A DNA stretch of 64,000 nt from Neospora caninum Liverpool (taxonomy: Eukaryota; Apicomplexa; Conoidasida; Eucoccidiorida; Sarcocystidae): assembly GCF_000208865.1 (NCBI RefSeq), contig NC_018387.1:1841120-1905119 (forward strand). Direction: 5' to 3'. Under the pieces are notes generated by a model. It was not told where the DNA came from, ran no database searches, and saw nothing but the letters and a program-made list of their open reading frames with translations. Every line of letters begins with the position of its first letter. Positions within the stretch are counted from its first letter, which is position 1. The position numbers and the translations under genes are program-made. This document shows, one piece after another, positions 19,238 to 31,596 of this stretch.

Positions 19238-20470
19238 TTACGAAAGGATATTAGGGTCTTTGTCCATCAGCTCCTTCGTAAGCTGCTCGTAGTTAAGTAC
19301 TCCATCCTCTACTAAGACGTCCTGGGCCTGAGTGCAGCGGCGATCACAGACGGGACTTGAGGAGGGATGTATCGATAAAACTTCTATTCCAAGGATATTT
19401 TCACGCGCTTGCTGAAGCTACCGCGCATGCTCCACACGAAACCGACAGTGGAAAGTGTAAAACGACTCCAACACCACATGTTCTAGTTGAGACCCTGACT
19501 GGGCTATTGGGCGTTCGATACTTCTTGCAATGGTTTGACAGAATGCCTACCTTCTGAGCCCATTCGATGAACTCGTCTGCCTCTTCATCGGACAAACGTT
19601 CTCCCAGCTGCTGTAGAATGTAACGGAGCTCCAGTAAAGTGATGGTGCCTGTTGCGTCTCTGTCGAATTCCCTGAAAGACTCGAGAACTTTTTCTTCCTT
19701 CATCGGATCTTGAAAATGAGGAGACTCACAGATCCTCAAAAACTCCGTGAAGCTGAACTGCCCTTCTCCCTTCTTCTCATCATAGGTTTGAATTAACTGC
19801 CGTATTGCCTCCTCTGAAGGGTTCTGCCCTACAGAACGAAAAATTTTCCCGAAATCTCTGCAAGGCACAGTACGACACGAGTCCCTGCAACCCCATCTGA
19901 TTTTACGGCCACAGGCGAAAACAAGCGTGAGACATGTTGTGAACTGAGAGCTCCTCGACAATCTTACAGTCAGATACAAAGGAACTGCAGGTTGTCCCGG
20001 GTAAAACTACTATTTTCGGTAACTTAAGGAAATACGCAAGATGCATTCCGATTGGTAACTCAGGTTAGTCACCTCATCTCAGTTGCATCACATCCAATAT
20101 TAATAGCTGAGGTTCCGTTCACATGAATCCTTACAGCGTTTCTCCTCGGTCACAACAGTGGCTGACCTGCTCGTGACCCTACCATTGTGCTGGTTTCTCT
20201 GGAGGCTCTCCGAAACGGAACAAAAAAAATGTCCACTCTCATGGAGTGTCGTCCCTAATCGATAGACATCAACTGGTGCCGCGTTGGTGATGAATAAGGG
20301 TGGACCCATGCTCGTGGACTCGATGTTAACGTTTGGATTCACGCGGTGAATTCTACGCACGAGAAGCTGATCTTCCCATCCTGATCCTTGTCAAACATGG
20401 TGAAGGCCGTTCTGAATGTATTGACCTGAGTCTCGGTCAATTGATACAAAACCCCGTCTACTTCTGTCAT
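19238..20470 (-). CDS. Calmodulin-like EF-hand protein
   Basis: Three exons (20470-20361, 19857-19551, 19327-19238) join in phase into 168 aa, starting at an ATG in a good context (gacaccATGACA). Four EF-hand units are spaced as in calmodulin. Hand 1 (DKDQDGKISFSD, ~24-35) and hand 3 (DRDATGTITLLE) have complete Ca2+-binding loops. Hand 2 (DEKKGEGQFSF) and hand 4 (VEDGVLNYEQL) are degenerate and probably do not bind Ca2+. The family is Ca2+ sensors or myosin light-chain-like adaptors that change shape on binding and dock on target helices. Coccidia have several such proteins, some in the conoid and some on myosins, and I cannot assign this one to a named member. No signal peptide, N-terminal myristoylation glycine or extra domain is present. 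Confidence 0.88.
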
Positions 20471-23400
20471 GGTGTCGAGGCTTCAACACGGCTCCTTGCC
20501 ACGCTGGTGAAGTGCCCTGAAACGTTGTAGCCCTTTCCGTTTCGGTCACGTGAGCTGTGGAATACAAGAACGTGATCAGGATGAAAAGAGAGTAAACAAG
20601 GTCACCGCTCACCGCAATATCCCCATCCCGACAAACATCTACTAGAGGGGAGCGTTTCCATATTAATGAGGCTTCCGCCCTACGAGAAACGTGTTGCTTG
20701 GAACTAACTTCGCCGAAAAGGGATGATCATAGAATTCTGTGACCTCTGCTGCTCCTGACCGTTCTGTTGTCGAGAAAGGGTGTACGAGCAGTCTAAACGT
20801 GGCGTCTTGCGACTGGCCATGAAATGTTTTCCTCGAGATCACTGGCTAGGAAACCTAGACAAAAGTACAACAGTGGCGCCTTGCCTCTTGGACGTCTCCC
20901 TGCTCCTTACCGTCTGAAGGTGCAATAGCTAATACCTCGTGGTTTTTCTGGTCGGAGCAGTATCACATACGAGATAGACAATTCATTTTTTTGCCGACGA
21001 GTCCCAGCTGAAGAAACGCTCCTCCGGTACCAGCCCCAGCTGCAGAGATGCATTGCCTTTCCAGTTCTAGTCTCCTCGGAAAAAAGCAGTAGGTCTTTTT
21101 CCCCCTAAAGAAGAGGACTGTAGATGTTCCAACATTCTTCATTTGTAGTTGTCGAACTGTCCCTTGGGACGTAACTGCGACTTGCATGCAATCGCTTTTC
21201 AATGATGACGGGCTCAGGTACAGTCCGCTCGACCAACGCTGCATGTCCACTTGTTGTTTGAAAGCGTTGTCCGGAAGCAACACATGTTTTTATTTACCGG
21301 ATCCAAGTTCTAATTGTGCTTTTCATGACCATCATGTTAAGTGCATTAAGCTTAGCGATATCCAGCGTACATGTGAAAAACCAACACGTATACAATCTGT
21401 ACGAATATGATACACATTTTTCCGGGGCACCAAACACAAGTGATAGCCAACGCGCTTCATGGTTCATAGTGCATTTGATATTACCCCATCGTGTCTAGCC
21501 CAGAGAGTTTGCCGTCCAGGAAGCCACCTGTAAGAGTGGGAGCTTCTCGATGCCAGTTTTCACAATACCAGGGAGAGAATCGAATTGTCAAGAGGTGTGC
21601 TACGATATTGAGAAGATGCCACAAGGCGCGTAATGAGGAGAGGGACTCTGTCAGAATCGGAAAGGCAATTTTCCCCTGTGCTCGAGCGACGCGCGAGAAT
21701 TGTTTCGTATAGAGAGAACATGCATTCTGGTTACAGATGTATGCAATAGCTCGGCTGACGCTGTCGTCTGGCGCTGAGAAAAGGTGACACGCACACGCGA
21801 CAAACGGGGGGCATCTTCCGTCTAGCTGGCCTACACTTACTAGTTTATTCCTGGCATTCCCTTTGCGCCAGTCTAGTACCGACAATCACGCTGTGTCAAA
21901 ATCCGTTCTACTTAACAAACAGTTTATCACTCTATGGAGGTGACAGTGTCACTGCACTTGGTAATGGTTGGCAAATCAGCCAACAACAGCGTCCCTTCTC
22001 TGGAGACACGCGTAAGACCTGGAGGTCGCGCCTCGACACATCCTATCCAGGATGTTAGATCTAAACGAGAACAGTACTTTAGTTAGGCCAGACGCCAGCA
22101 CTCAATGCAGTGTTGACTAGACCCTATTTCTCGGTGAGCATTTCCACCCTTCTCCCTGACAGAATCCGCTGTGTGCCAATCAAGTGAACTAAAACACTCT
22201 GCGCCTGAAACTGCATACGGCTGTGCTGTGGCTGGATCGAAGGAAGTAGAGGCATTGCCACAGGGCACTACTGCTCAATGCACGTGTCTCCTCTGTGATA
22301 CCGGGGCATGTCGACGCCTGTCTCGTTTCTGCAAAGTTGCGTTCGCTCCGGTTATCCAGCGTCCCTTCAACCCAACTAGCGAGCCTTCCGGCAGCAGGAG
22401 CTCTCGAAAAACGGAGGACTCCAAATTTGTTGGCAAGCATCACAGTCAGCACGCTCTGTGCGTTGTAAGGGGACGGAAGATCAGTTCTAAACTCTAACAT
22501 GTGGCACTGCCCTTTCTGGTAGGCAGCACTTTCCAGAAGACTTCTTCCTCTGCAGCAGTCTTGCTGGTTCTCACGGAAACTCAGTCACGACTGCCTAGGG
22601 CCATCAGAGTGTGTTGCAAAGTAATTGCCGATAGGCGGAACCCTGAACACGTACGCGTACCGGGTCCGAGGGGCCATGTTTGCAGCACGTAGCTGGCTAG
22701 CGGGCGCGGCTTCCTGTATAATGTGTTTCCCCGCGTGCCACACTGTTCCACGACGTGCCGCTGCCGTTTTGGTAGGTGCCGCATTATTTTCCCGTCAGTT
22801 TTTGTCGCCTCGACGGCTCCACGGAAACGATGAGAAACAGAGCTGAAAGCGGACACAGGATTTTCGAAGAGAGCGGGGCACTCGTAAGTCACGGATAGTA
22901 ACCGAAATAGACGACTGCTTCACAGCATCCTCCAGCATCTCTTTCCAGACACAAACAAAAGGTGCTGTCTCAGTTCGTGGACAGCAACAAACTTTCGGCC
23001 TTGCCTCACAAACAAAACAACACCGTTTCTGGCACCCATACATACACCGTAGCTGAGCGACACAGACCCGTCTGTTCGCAGATGTTCCCAAACGTCTGTA
23101 GGTCGATGCTTCCTCTTCCCTCACACACCGTTCCCCTTCGCGCAATACATCCGCCCGCGCCACTCAAAAATCAATTTCTTCCTCGAGCTGCCGGAGAAGC
23201 TTCGAGGATCCGCGATTCTCGCCTACTCAGCGTCGATCCAGCTGCCGAGCCGTGCCAACGTACACAGAAGGGAAACCTCTCCCCTCCCGTCATTGCCCTC
23301 GTGTCTCCTGCGGCGGCGCAGCATGAAAACGCCGCATGTCCCGCGTTCCGTATTTTTCCTATGTGTGCGATCCCCTTCCCCTTGTAGAGTCAGGGCTTTA

Positions 23401-23537
23401 GGGCTCTTTCCACCCTCGCGATTCTCGTGTTGGGTCATCCGTTCCAGGCCGCATCGGATCCCTCCGGCCCGCGCGCGCGCTGCGCTGCTCCCGGCCGACG
23501 TGGCAATTCAAGTTCTCTATTTCTCTCTTTCTGCCAG
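20471..23537. other. Intergenic region between two minus-strand genes
   Basis: This 3 kb stretch lies between the EF-hand gene start and the 3' end of the large hypothetical gene. Only short frames occur on either strand and none has a recognisable domain. It should hold the EF-hand gene promoter and the large gene's 3' UTR. No repeat or RNA gene was seen. Confidence 0.4.
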
Positions 23538-26500
23538 TCACCGCGGCCGGGGCTGTTGCTGTTGCTGGGCGAGGACGTTCTGAAGAATCTGCTGTCGCAA
23601 CAGCTGCTGCTTCCGCTCCAAGAGAGCTTGGAGGTGAGGCTGCTGCATGCCTTGCGCGGGCAGTTGGACCGTTGCACGTTGGCGCTCCCTGGCCTGTGAG
23701 ACTTGAGGAGGCGGGGAGCCCTCTCGATACCTCGCATTCGCCACGGCGGGCGCCAGCGCATGCGTCCCCTCGGCTCCGGCTGCCAGGGCTGCGGGCCTTG
23801 GGGTTTGCTGGAATTGAAGCAACTGCTGAAGCTGTCTCTGTTGCAACTGGTGCTGAACTGGTTGGCACTTCGCACTTTCTGGACCCTCCTGCAGTGCATG
23901 CAGCACGTGGACTCCACTTGGAACTTGGCTCTCTACGTGAACCCTCTTGTCGGCGGCGCACTCTTGGACCGTTCCGCCTTGACCCCCCTCGCGACGCGCG
24001 TTCAGTTGACCCTCGCCCTCTCCACCCTCCAAACGCGGCCGTAGGCCTGGTTGGTCTCCGCCAAGAGCCCCTGAGGGCGGCTGGGCCCGCGGGGGGCCGC
24101 ATGCAGCCTTCATTTCGTTTTCTTTTCCTTCTCGACCCCTGTATACACGAGCGTCTTCCGCGTCACCCGTCTGCATTCCTCCGGACGCCACTTCGCCAGG
24201 CACTGGCGGGGTAAAAGCAGGAGGCCCTCCCTCTCCAGCCGAACTGGCTAACCTTTCGGCACACGCCAGCCGGTCGCTGTCGGAAGTGCCGCATCCTGCA
24301 TGCGCCACGGGGCGCGGAGCGTCTTTCTCGTCTCCAGGCCTCAAGGACCCGTCGGAGCCGAGGGGCGCTGCAAGTCTCCGCAAAGTCTTGTCATCTCCGT
24401 TCTCGCCGTCGCCTGCACCATCCCTGGTGGCAGCCTCTGCGGAAGCAACAGAAAAAAGGCTTTCTCCGCCGGTTGCAGCCGCCTCTCCCTTCGCAGGCTG
24501 CAGCCCGGAGACCGACCTACTCACGTTCAGACGCGGCATCTCCTTAGCTCCAGGCGCGGCCCCCGGCACCTGAGATTCCCCATTCACCTCCCCCGTCGCG
24601 TTCCCTCTGGATAAAGGGGAGGCAACTTCCTCCACTGGCTTCTGAGGCGTGTCGGGCGTCACAGCGAGACCGGTGGAAGACGGTCCATGCCCCGGTTCAC
24701 CAAGCCCCGGCCGCTTGGCCACAGATACGGACTCTGCAGGCGCTCCGCTCGGAGACGCTTCCTCGGCGCTTCTCTGCGGAGAGGGAAAACCAGCTGAAGG
24801 CAATGGACCCGGAGTGGGGATCGTCCACCCTGCATGCTCGCCAGAACCCCCCGGCAAAGTGGATTCCTCGCGGCTGCAGGCCGTTCTTTTTTGCGCCACA
24901 CAGCCGGGAACTCCTGTCTCTTCGCTACGGTGCACGTCGCGGAGTTCTCCACCCTTTTCCTCGGTCGTTCCTTCTCTCTCCCTGCGAGCGCAGCCCTCCC
25001 GTTCGCGTGCGCGGTCGTCTTCGGCTTGCATGGCGTCTCTCTCTTTCTCTTCCTGTGCGGCGTGGATCTTTCTTTCCTCGCAACGTTTGATCTCTGCCTC
25101 GCGAAGCTCTCGAAGACGTCGAACGTCCTCGCTTCGGCGACGTTCCCTGTCAGCCAGTTTCTCAGACAGTTTGCGCAGTCGTGTTTGCGCGCGCTTCTGA
25201 TCTTTCAGGTCCTTCGCACACAGCACAGGCCGCAAAAGCCGCTTCGAACTCTCCGCCTTTTCCCACTGGCGTCTCCGCTCCTCGCGAAGCCACCGAAGTT
25301 CCTCTTCTTCTTCCTCCGTCAACGAAAGCAGCCTGAGACCGCGAGAGTCCCCTGTCGCCGGGGTCTCTCCCCCTCGACCGCGCGAGGGCCCCAAGAAGGG
25401 CACGCCAGGGACTCCAAGCGCCTTTCGCTCGAGCTGGAAGAGGCGGAAATTCCGGAATTCCGTCTCGCGCACTTTCTGGTCGCGTATCGCTCCTCTCAGC
25501 CACGCCGCCGACTCCTCTTCATTCAGATCAGGCGGCACGCGCCACGGCAACGCCGCCCGCTCCTCCTGAAAGGCTTGGTGGAGCGTTCGCGGGACAGAAA
25601 ACGAAGGAAAAGAACCCCCCTGGTGCGAAATCGAACTGCATGCGCCGTCTCCCGGAACCCGCGAGGGAAGCGAGACTGACGCGAAAGCCGAAAACGCGTT
25701 TGCGAGATCTGCCCACGGCGGACGGGACGGGGAAGCATCGTGGGGCGCCGAATACAAGACGGAATACGGGTCTGCTGGTCCAAACGGAAAGGCATCCGCA
25801 CACGCCTCGCCTTCCTCCTCGGACCAGACATCCATGTCTTCATCCGCCAACAGAAAGACATCGAGAGTCGAGGACGAAGCGGCTAGAGGGCCCTCAGCCG
25901 GCGCCTCCGGAAGCGAATCGGAGACAGCTGAAAGACTCGAAGAGGCGACTTCGGGTCCTGATGGCTCCTGTCCGGATCGTCTGCTGGGGAAAGCCGGCCC
26001 CGCAGAGCCAGTCCCGCCTGGGGGCGCCGCAGAGTCTTGGCCTGCACGCCAGCGAGCAGGACAAAAGTGGAAAAAAACTTGATGCGAAACGCACGCGTCA
26101 GCTTCGAGTGCAGCAATTCTGCGCGACACTCCTTATTGCGTGCGGATCTGTCGATCCAGCTGTGCAAAGAAATCCACGCACACCTTACAGATACATCCAG
26201 GCAGAGAGAAACACATAAATGCATGCGCATGGGTAACACGAAGATTCATGCGTGTGTCCGAAGAATCTGGGCTGAGCGACGAGGCCGCGCGGAAATGTGT
26301 GTTTTGCAGATTCACACGCGTTTCTGAAAATGTTTCTACATGGAGAGACATTTCCGTGATCTGACAAGAAGGCAGCAAAGCCAGGGTGGAGTCGCCACTC
26401 GGTGAGAGGACCTGTGCATGCGCAAGGAGAGTGCGTCCCAGGCCATCTGTCCCTAGCCGCCACTGCACTGGCAGAGACAGAGAAACATCTACGGAAGAGG

Positions 26501-29500
26501 AGACCCTCTCAAAAGCATCCAGCAGACTGGAAAACCCTGGAGATCTCAGACGTGTGCACGCACCTGGCAAACCTCGAGAGAGAGGCCCCGAGGCCGAACC
26601 AGCAGGACTGTCCTTTCCTAGGTGGAAGAAGATGTCGCGCCTCTCTGAGTCGTCTTCCTCGGCGCTCCCTGCCCGTTCGTCGCCGCTGTCACCCTTGTCT
26701 CTCCCACAGCTCGGAGCAGAAGACAGGCGAGACGCATGTCGCAGAGACGAAGACGAGGAAGGAAAAGATTCTGGCGCATGCAACCCCGTGCAGAGAGCTG
26801 ACGGTGGAAGGTCGAGCATGGCCTTTCTGAGTTCCTCCAGTGCTGCGCTTCCTGCGGGGAAAAAGAGAAGTGGATCAGCCGTACTCGAACGCGAGAGTTG
26901 GAGGCTGGGTGGGTGCGCGGCTCCATCCTGGCAAATGTCTACGCACAAAAAAAGTGCGTGCACTTCGCTGACATTCACATTGGATCCACACAGAGGACAC
27001 AGAGTGTGCCTCGCTCCGTACAAACACTCAACTACAGAGTTTAGAAGGAGAGCTCTCGCCACCGGGGTGTAATGTCACACACGAGCGGAACCCAGAGCAT
27101 ATAGGCATATGTATATATGTATATATGCATATATATATATATATATATTTGTAGAATTCAGTGTGTATCTGAACATGCGAAACTGCACAGATTTATGCAG
27201 GCGTCTCTGAAAAAGTAAAAAAAGTGTTTCACGTTCTTACGGGAGTCGGTCAGTCCGTTTGGAGGCGCCTCCGGCGCGGCGGCAATTGCTCGCGGTAGGG
27301 CTCCGAGCATTTGCATTTCTTGGACGCACTGGAAGAGGTTTCTCGCTGACGCGCAAAGATGCTGGAAGCAAAGAAGCGCCAGAGAAGAACACACCAAAAC
27401 CGCGTGCATGTCTCCCCGCCAAAAAGCGGAAATCCCGAAAACCTCTCCATCGCGGGGTTCTCTGCAGAAACGCGTCTGTCGAGCATGCGCCGATTCACCG
27501 GGGGCATTCGCCCGCCGCTCCGGCTCCGCGAAGATCGACGGATCTGTGCGTGTGCAAAAACGCGCCCTGTGAGGAAGCCCGCAAAGGAGGGAGTCCGTCT
27601 TCACACTGCAGGCACTGACAGGTGGAGCGAATCTTTCCGGAGGCACCGAGATGGCGACGCACGCACGACAAACGCGGGGACCCAGACGCCCGCTCGTGAG
27701 GAGTGTCTCCACGTCAGAGACTGTTTCTCTCCGTTTAAGCGTACCTGCGTGACTTTCTCTCTTTGTGCCTTGGAGAGAGACGGACGTTCCATTTGTCGCA
27801 TCCGCCGTCGCTCCGCACTGGATAGGCGAGGAAGAACATGAAGCAGATCGTCCGGCGGCGTGACGCCCGTGTTTGCGCCCGCGGAAAAGAAGTCTTCCTC
27901 TGTTCTTCTTTTTTTGAAGGGGGGCGTAGGCTCCTCGCCGGAACCGTCTGCCTCGCTCCGGCCTTCGGCTCCTGTCTCTCCCGGGCCTTCGTCCCCCGGC
28001 CGCTTGCTGCTGTCTCTCTCGCTGCGTTCCTCCGCCGGCAGCTGACGCAGAGAGCCGCGGCCGTTCGCCGAGGCACCGTCCCTCGCCGGCGACGGCGGCC
28101 GAGAAGAAAGTGCATCCGAAGGAAGCGTGTGGGAGGGAGACGAGGCGCCCGAGACTCTCCGTCCCTCTCTGAGAAAACAGCACGGGAAACACGCCCGGTT
28201 TCCATAAAAAGCTCAAAACCTGCGTAAGCGCCGACACGTTCCACGGCGGCAGTCGTGTTTTTCTCGGCTTCACCTCGCCCCGGCTTCTGTTTTTGTCGCT
28301 CTCTCCTTCGTCCCTGTCCCTTGTTGTTTTTCCTCACCCCCTCGCGGTATAAATCTTCTGCTGCCTTTCCTAGATGAACTCCCCTCCTTTTTCCGCCCCG
28401 TTTTCCTTCCCTTTACACGCATTTTCTGGTGGACTGACCTGTCGGTGCGGGGACGGTCAAGGCGCCCCGCGCAGAGGGGATTCATCGCCCCCAAGATCGT
28501 CTCTCTGAAGCCACGAGGCGGCGCCTGCGTCTGCCCCATGGCCGCTTCGAGTTGTGGAGCCAAGTGCGCGCGGACTTTCTCGCGAAGAAGTTCTTGTCGC
28601 GACACGCATGCTGGGAGGGCGCTGGCGACAACGAACCAGCCTTCTCCGCGAGGATTGTCATCGAGGAACCGCGGGACCTTGGAGATGCCCAGTTCGTGTT
28701 TCCAGAACGCCCGCAGGTACGCGTCTTCAGAATCTTCACTCGCAGGGGGACCCGGTGCATGCGCTGCGGACCCTTCTGGTGACGTTCCGACAGCGCTGGA
28801 CACCGACCCCGATCGCGGAGACTTGCAACTCGAGTCGAGTGTCGTCTCCGATCGAGGAAAGAGCGACGCCAAAATCTGCAGCCGATCGGACGCGGTCTTC
28901 TCGGAAGCCTGTGCCTCGTCCCCCGGTTTCCCGGATTGCCTCGGAGGGCTGTTCCCCCCGCCCGAGGAGACCCGTCTGCCTGCCGATGTGTCCCCCTCTG
29001 ACTCTTTCTCTTTTGGCGTGCTCTTTGTCTCCTCTCGTCCGGCCGCTGCATTTGGCCCCGGCTTGGACGCGCCGTCCCCGCCGAGACTCTCGCGGCGCGT
29101 GTCCGGAGACGCGGAACTCCTCCCTGGAATCGTCGGGCCAGCCTTGCCAGCAGGCGCGGGCCTCCGGGCCCCGGCAGCGCCTGACGACGGCGAGTCTGCA
29201 GGCGGGTGACCTCGCGCGCGCGGCGACGGCGCGTTCCCAGGACGCGTCGACGAAGCCTTCAAGACTGCGCAGGAAGAGAGCCCTGAAGACGTGGCTGCCG
29301 CGAGGGACGAGTACCCCGCCGCTGCAGCCGCAGCGGCGGCGGCAACGACGGCTGCCGCGCGCGAGGCTGCGTCAGTCGGTTGAGCTCCAAGTCCGCGCCC
29401 GAACAGCGGAGACCCTCCGACCGCGAGCGGGCTTCCTGCGCCGGGCGACAGGAGCGAGCCCAAGCCGGCCACGCTGGTCGGGGAGGAAGGGAGACGCGTG

Positions 29501-31596
29501 GGTCCGAGACCGGAGACCGCAGTCGGAGACGAAGCCTTCCCCGACAGATGCGCCAGGCGACTCGCAGCTGCGGCCAGAACGGCCGCCGAGGACTGCGTGC
29601 CGCCACCCACCGAAGTCGACCGCTGGCGGGCCTTTGCAGCCGGGATCCCCGAGCGCTGGAGACGGAGACTGGGAGACCCTGGAGGAGACGGCGTCGAGGA
29701 GAGAAGGACGTGGGGCGAGGAGCACTCGCTGCGGCTGAGCACTTTCACAGCTTGGGACGGCCCGTGGGGCGCATGGACGCGAGCCAAACCCACCGGGTGT
29801 CCAGGTGTGCCTGGCGCGTCCTTCCGCGTCGCCAGAGCCGCGTTAAGGCCTCCCGGCAAACGGCGAGGGCCCTGAGATCCTCGAGGAGTCTCGGCACCGC
29901 CGGCCGAGGCGGGCGAACTCAGCGCACTGGCGACGCCGCTGGAAGTCCCCACAGGACACCGCGCTGGACCGCTCGCTTTCGGCGCGGGTGGGCCCGCGCC
30001 GGCAACGCAGTTTGGCAAGGGAGGCGTCGCCTGGCCTCCCGACGGCAGCACTTTTCGCTTCGCCGCCACGACGGCTGAGGAAGGAGACAACAGGGTACTC
30101 GGGGTCGGGCCACCAGGAGAGCCTGCCGCAGGGAGAGGCCTGGCCTTGGCCGCCGCGAACGGGGAGGAGAGACATCTGGAAGGCAGTGGAGAGACACCCG
30201 GAACCTGGTCTCCACTGTCGAGGGAGTGTTCTTGCGAGCTGTCCCTCGCCGGAGCCCCGGCAGAGGGAGAATTGACAACCGGGGCAGAGACAGGCGGTTC
30301 CTGCTTCGCAGCATCTGAGCAAACTCTCGGCGCGACTCGACTCTGGGCTGACGAGGCGGCCAAGGACAAAGAGGCGCCAGACGGCAGCGCGTTGGTGGCC
30401 GATAGAGCAGAGACCGACAGAGGCCCGGCATGCACTGGGACGCGCAAAGATCCCAACTGCTGGCCCCCTGCAACGCACGCATTTCCCGAGCTTCCTGCGG
30501 AGAAGACAGCTAGCAGATCCAGCGCCCCGGAGGCGCCTGAAACCGGTGTGACTGCCGCCGCAGGTCGGGCGTTCAGCAAAGTTCCAGAATTCGTAGAGTG
30601 CGCATGCGTCAGTCGATTCGGCGCGGACGCGCCCAGAGCCGGGCTGGAAGCCGGCGGCTGCAGCGGGAGAGGCCTGTCTGTCCTCCCTTGGCCTTCGGGC
30701 GAGTGTCCATTGCCGAGTCGCGGGTGTCCCGTGGGAAAGCGAGCTAGGGGCGGCGCCGCAGGGACGCCAGTTGAGTCTCCGGACGAAGGCACGAGCAGTT
30801 TCCCTGTAGGGAGAGTGGTCAGCGACGAAGCCTCTGGAAGGGGAGAAGGCGAGGAAAGGCGGTTCGCAGGCGGAAACTGTTTGGACGTGTGCGGGCCTTC
30901 CTGGGCCGCAGCGCCTGCGGCGTGGGCTCCACCGCCGGGAGCATACGGCGCAGAGCCCGCAGCCAGCCCGCGGTTTGGAAGGGAGGCGGTTGAAGCAGAA
31001 GTGATCGTCCCTGCGGCGTCTGCGCTGTCCGCGCCTGCAGACCGTTCGTGCAGCGACTGCGGCGGCATCAGCTGCAGGCCGTTGTGAAGAGGTGTTCCGG
31101 GTGTATGGGGCGTACGAAACAGAGCCCCGGGTTCCAGCGCCTGAGACCGTGCATTCTGACTGGCGAGACGCAAGCCTGCCTGCGCGTCGGCCCCGCCCAC
31201 GCGGGCCCCAGGAGGCAGCCGGCTTTCGGCATGTGCAGGTCCGGTGTTTTCCTTGCTCTCGACAGATCCCTGCTTTACCCGCGACGGCGCAGCAAACGAA
31301 AGGTCGGAGCGACGTGGCGCGCCAGAGAGAGAGGCCGCCGGTCCCTGCGCCGCTTGCTGAAGATAAGACAGGTTTACGCCCGCCGCTTCACTCGGATTGC
31401 CCAGCCCGAGAGGAAGGCCGACGAGGGGAGAAGGAGTGTTTTGGAAAAGCCGTGCAGCGGTAGCCTTCCCCGAGGGCTGCGCGGCTGCGGGTTTCTGAAG
31501 ACTCGGCAGGGAGGCAGCCTCCCCCGCGTCGGCGGCAGGACGAACGAGAGGGGGTTCGCCACAGCCTGACGAAAGGTGGAGCGGCGGATCTGCCAT
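23538..31596 (-). CDS. Very large low-complexity hypothetical protein
   Basis: Five exons join in phase: 31596-28439, 27817-27745, 27328-27241, 26851-26366 (an alternative donor at 26189 is equally in phase) and 26041-23538, giving about 2,100-2,160 aa. The ATG at 31596 is preceded in frame by GTG. Exon 1 is rich in Ser, Pro, Ala and Gly with an alanine run (encoded around 29311-29365). It ends in a more ordered block with AFWKHELGISKVPRFLDDN and FRETILGAMNPL, which continues through the two small exons (LSKAQREKVTQ, VQEMQMLGALPRAIAAAP). The last exon has an acidic stretch, a charged coiled coil rich in Arg and Glu (encoded around 24980-25320), and a Gln-rich C-terminus ending in AQQQQQPRPR. 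No known domain, signal peptide or membrane helix is visible. Long disordered regions around one structured core suggest a nuclear or scaffold role, but this is a guess. Confidence 0.72.
27106..27149. repeat. (TA)n-rich microsatellite in an intron
   Basis: An alternating purine-pyrimidine tract dominated by TA with interspersed TG and GC steps. It sits in intron 3 of the large hypothetical gene, between exons ending at 27241 and starting at 26851. Confidence 0.9.

Noticed and set aside
26133..27062. CPLCGSN sequence on the minus strand considered as a zinc-finger motif
   Set aside because: It lies upstream of the acceptor at 26852, in the intron of the large gene, with no partner cysteine or histidine pair.
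28554..29738. 394-codon open frame on the plus strand
   Set aside because: It is antisense to exon 1 of the large low-complexity gene, rich in Arg and Pro, with no domain.
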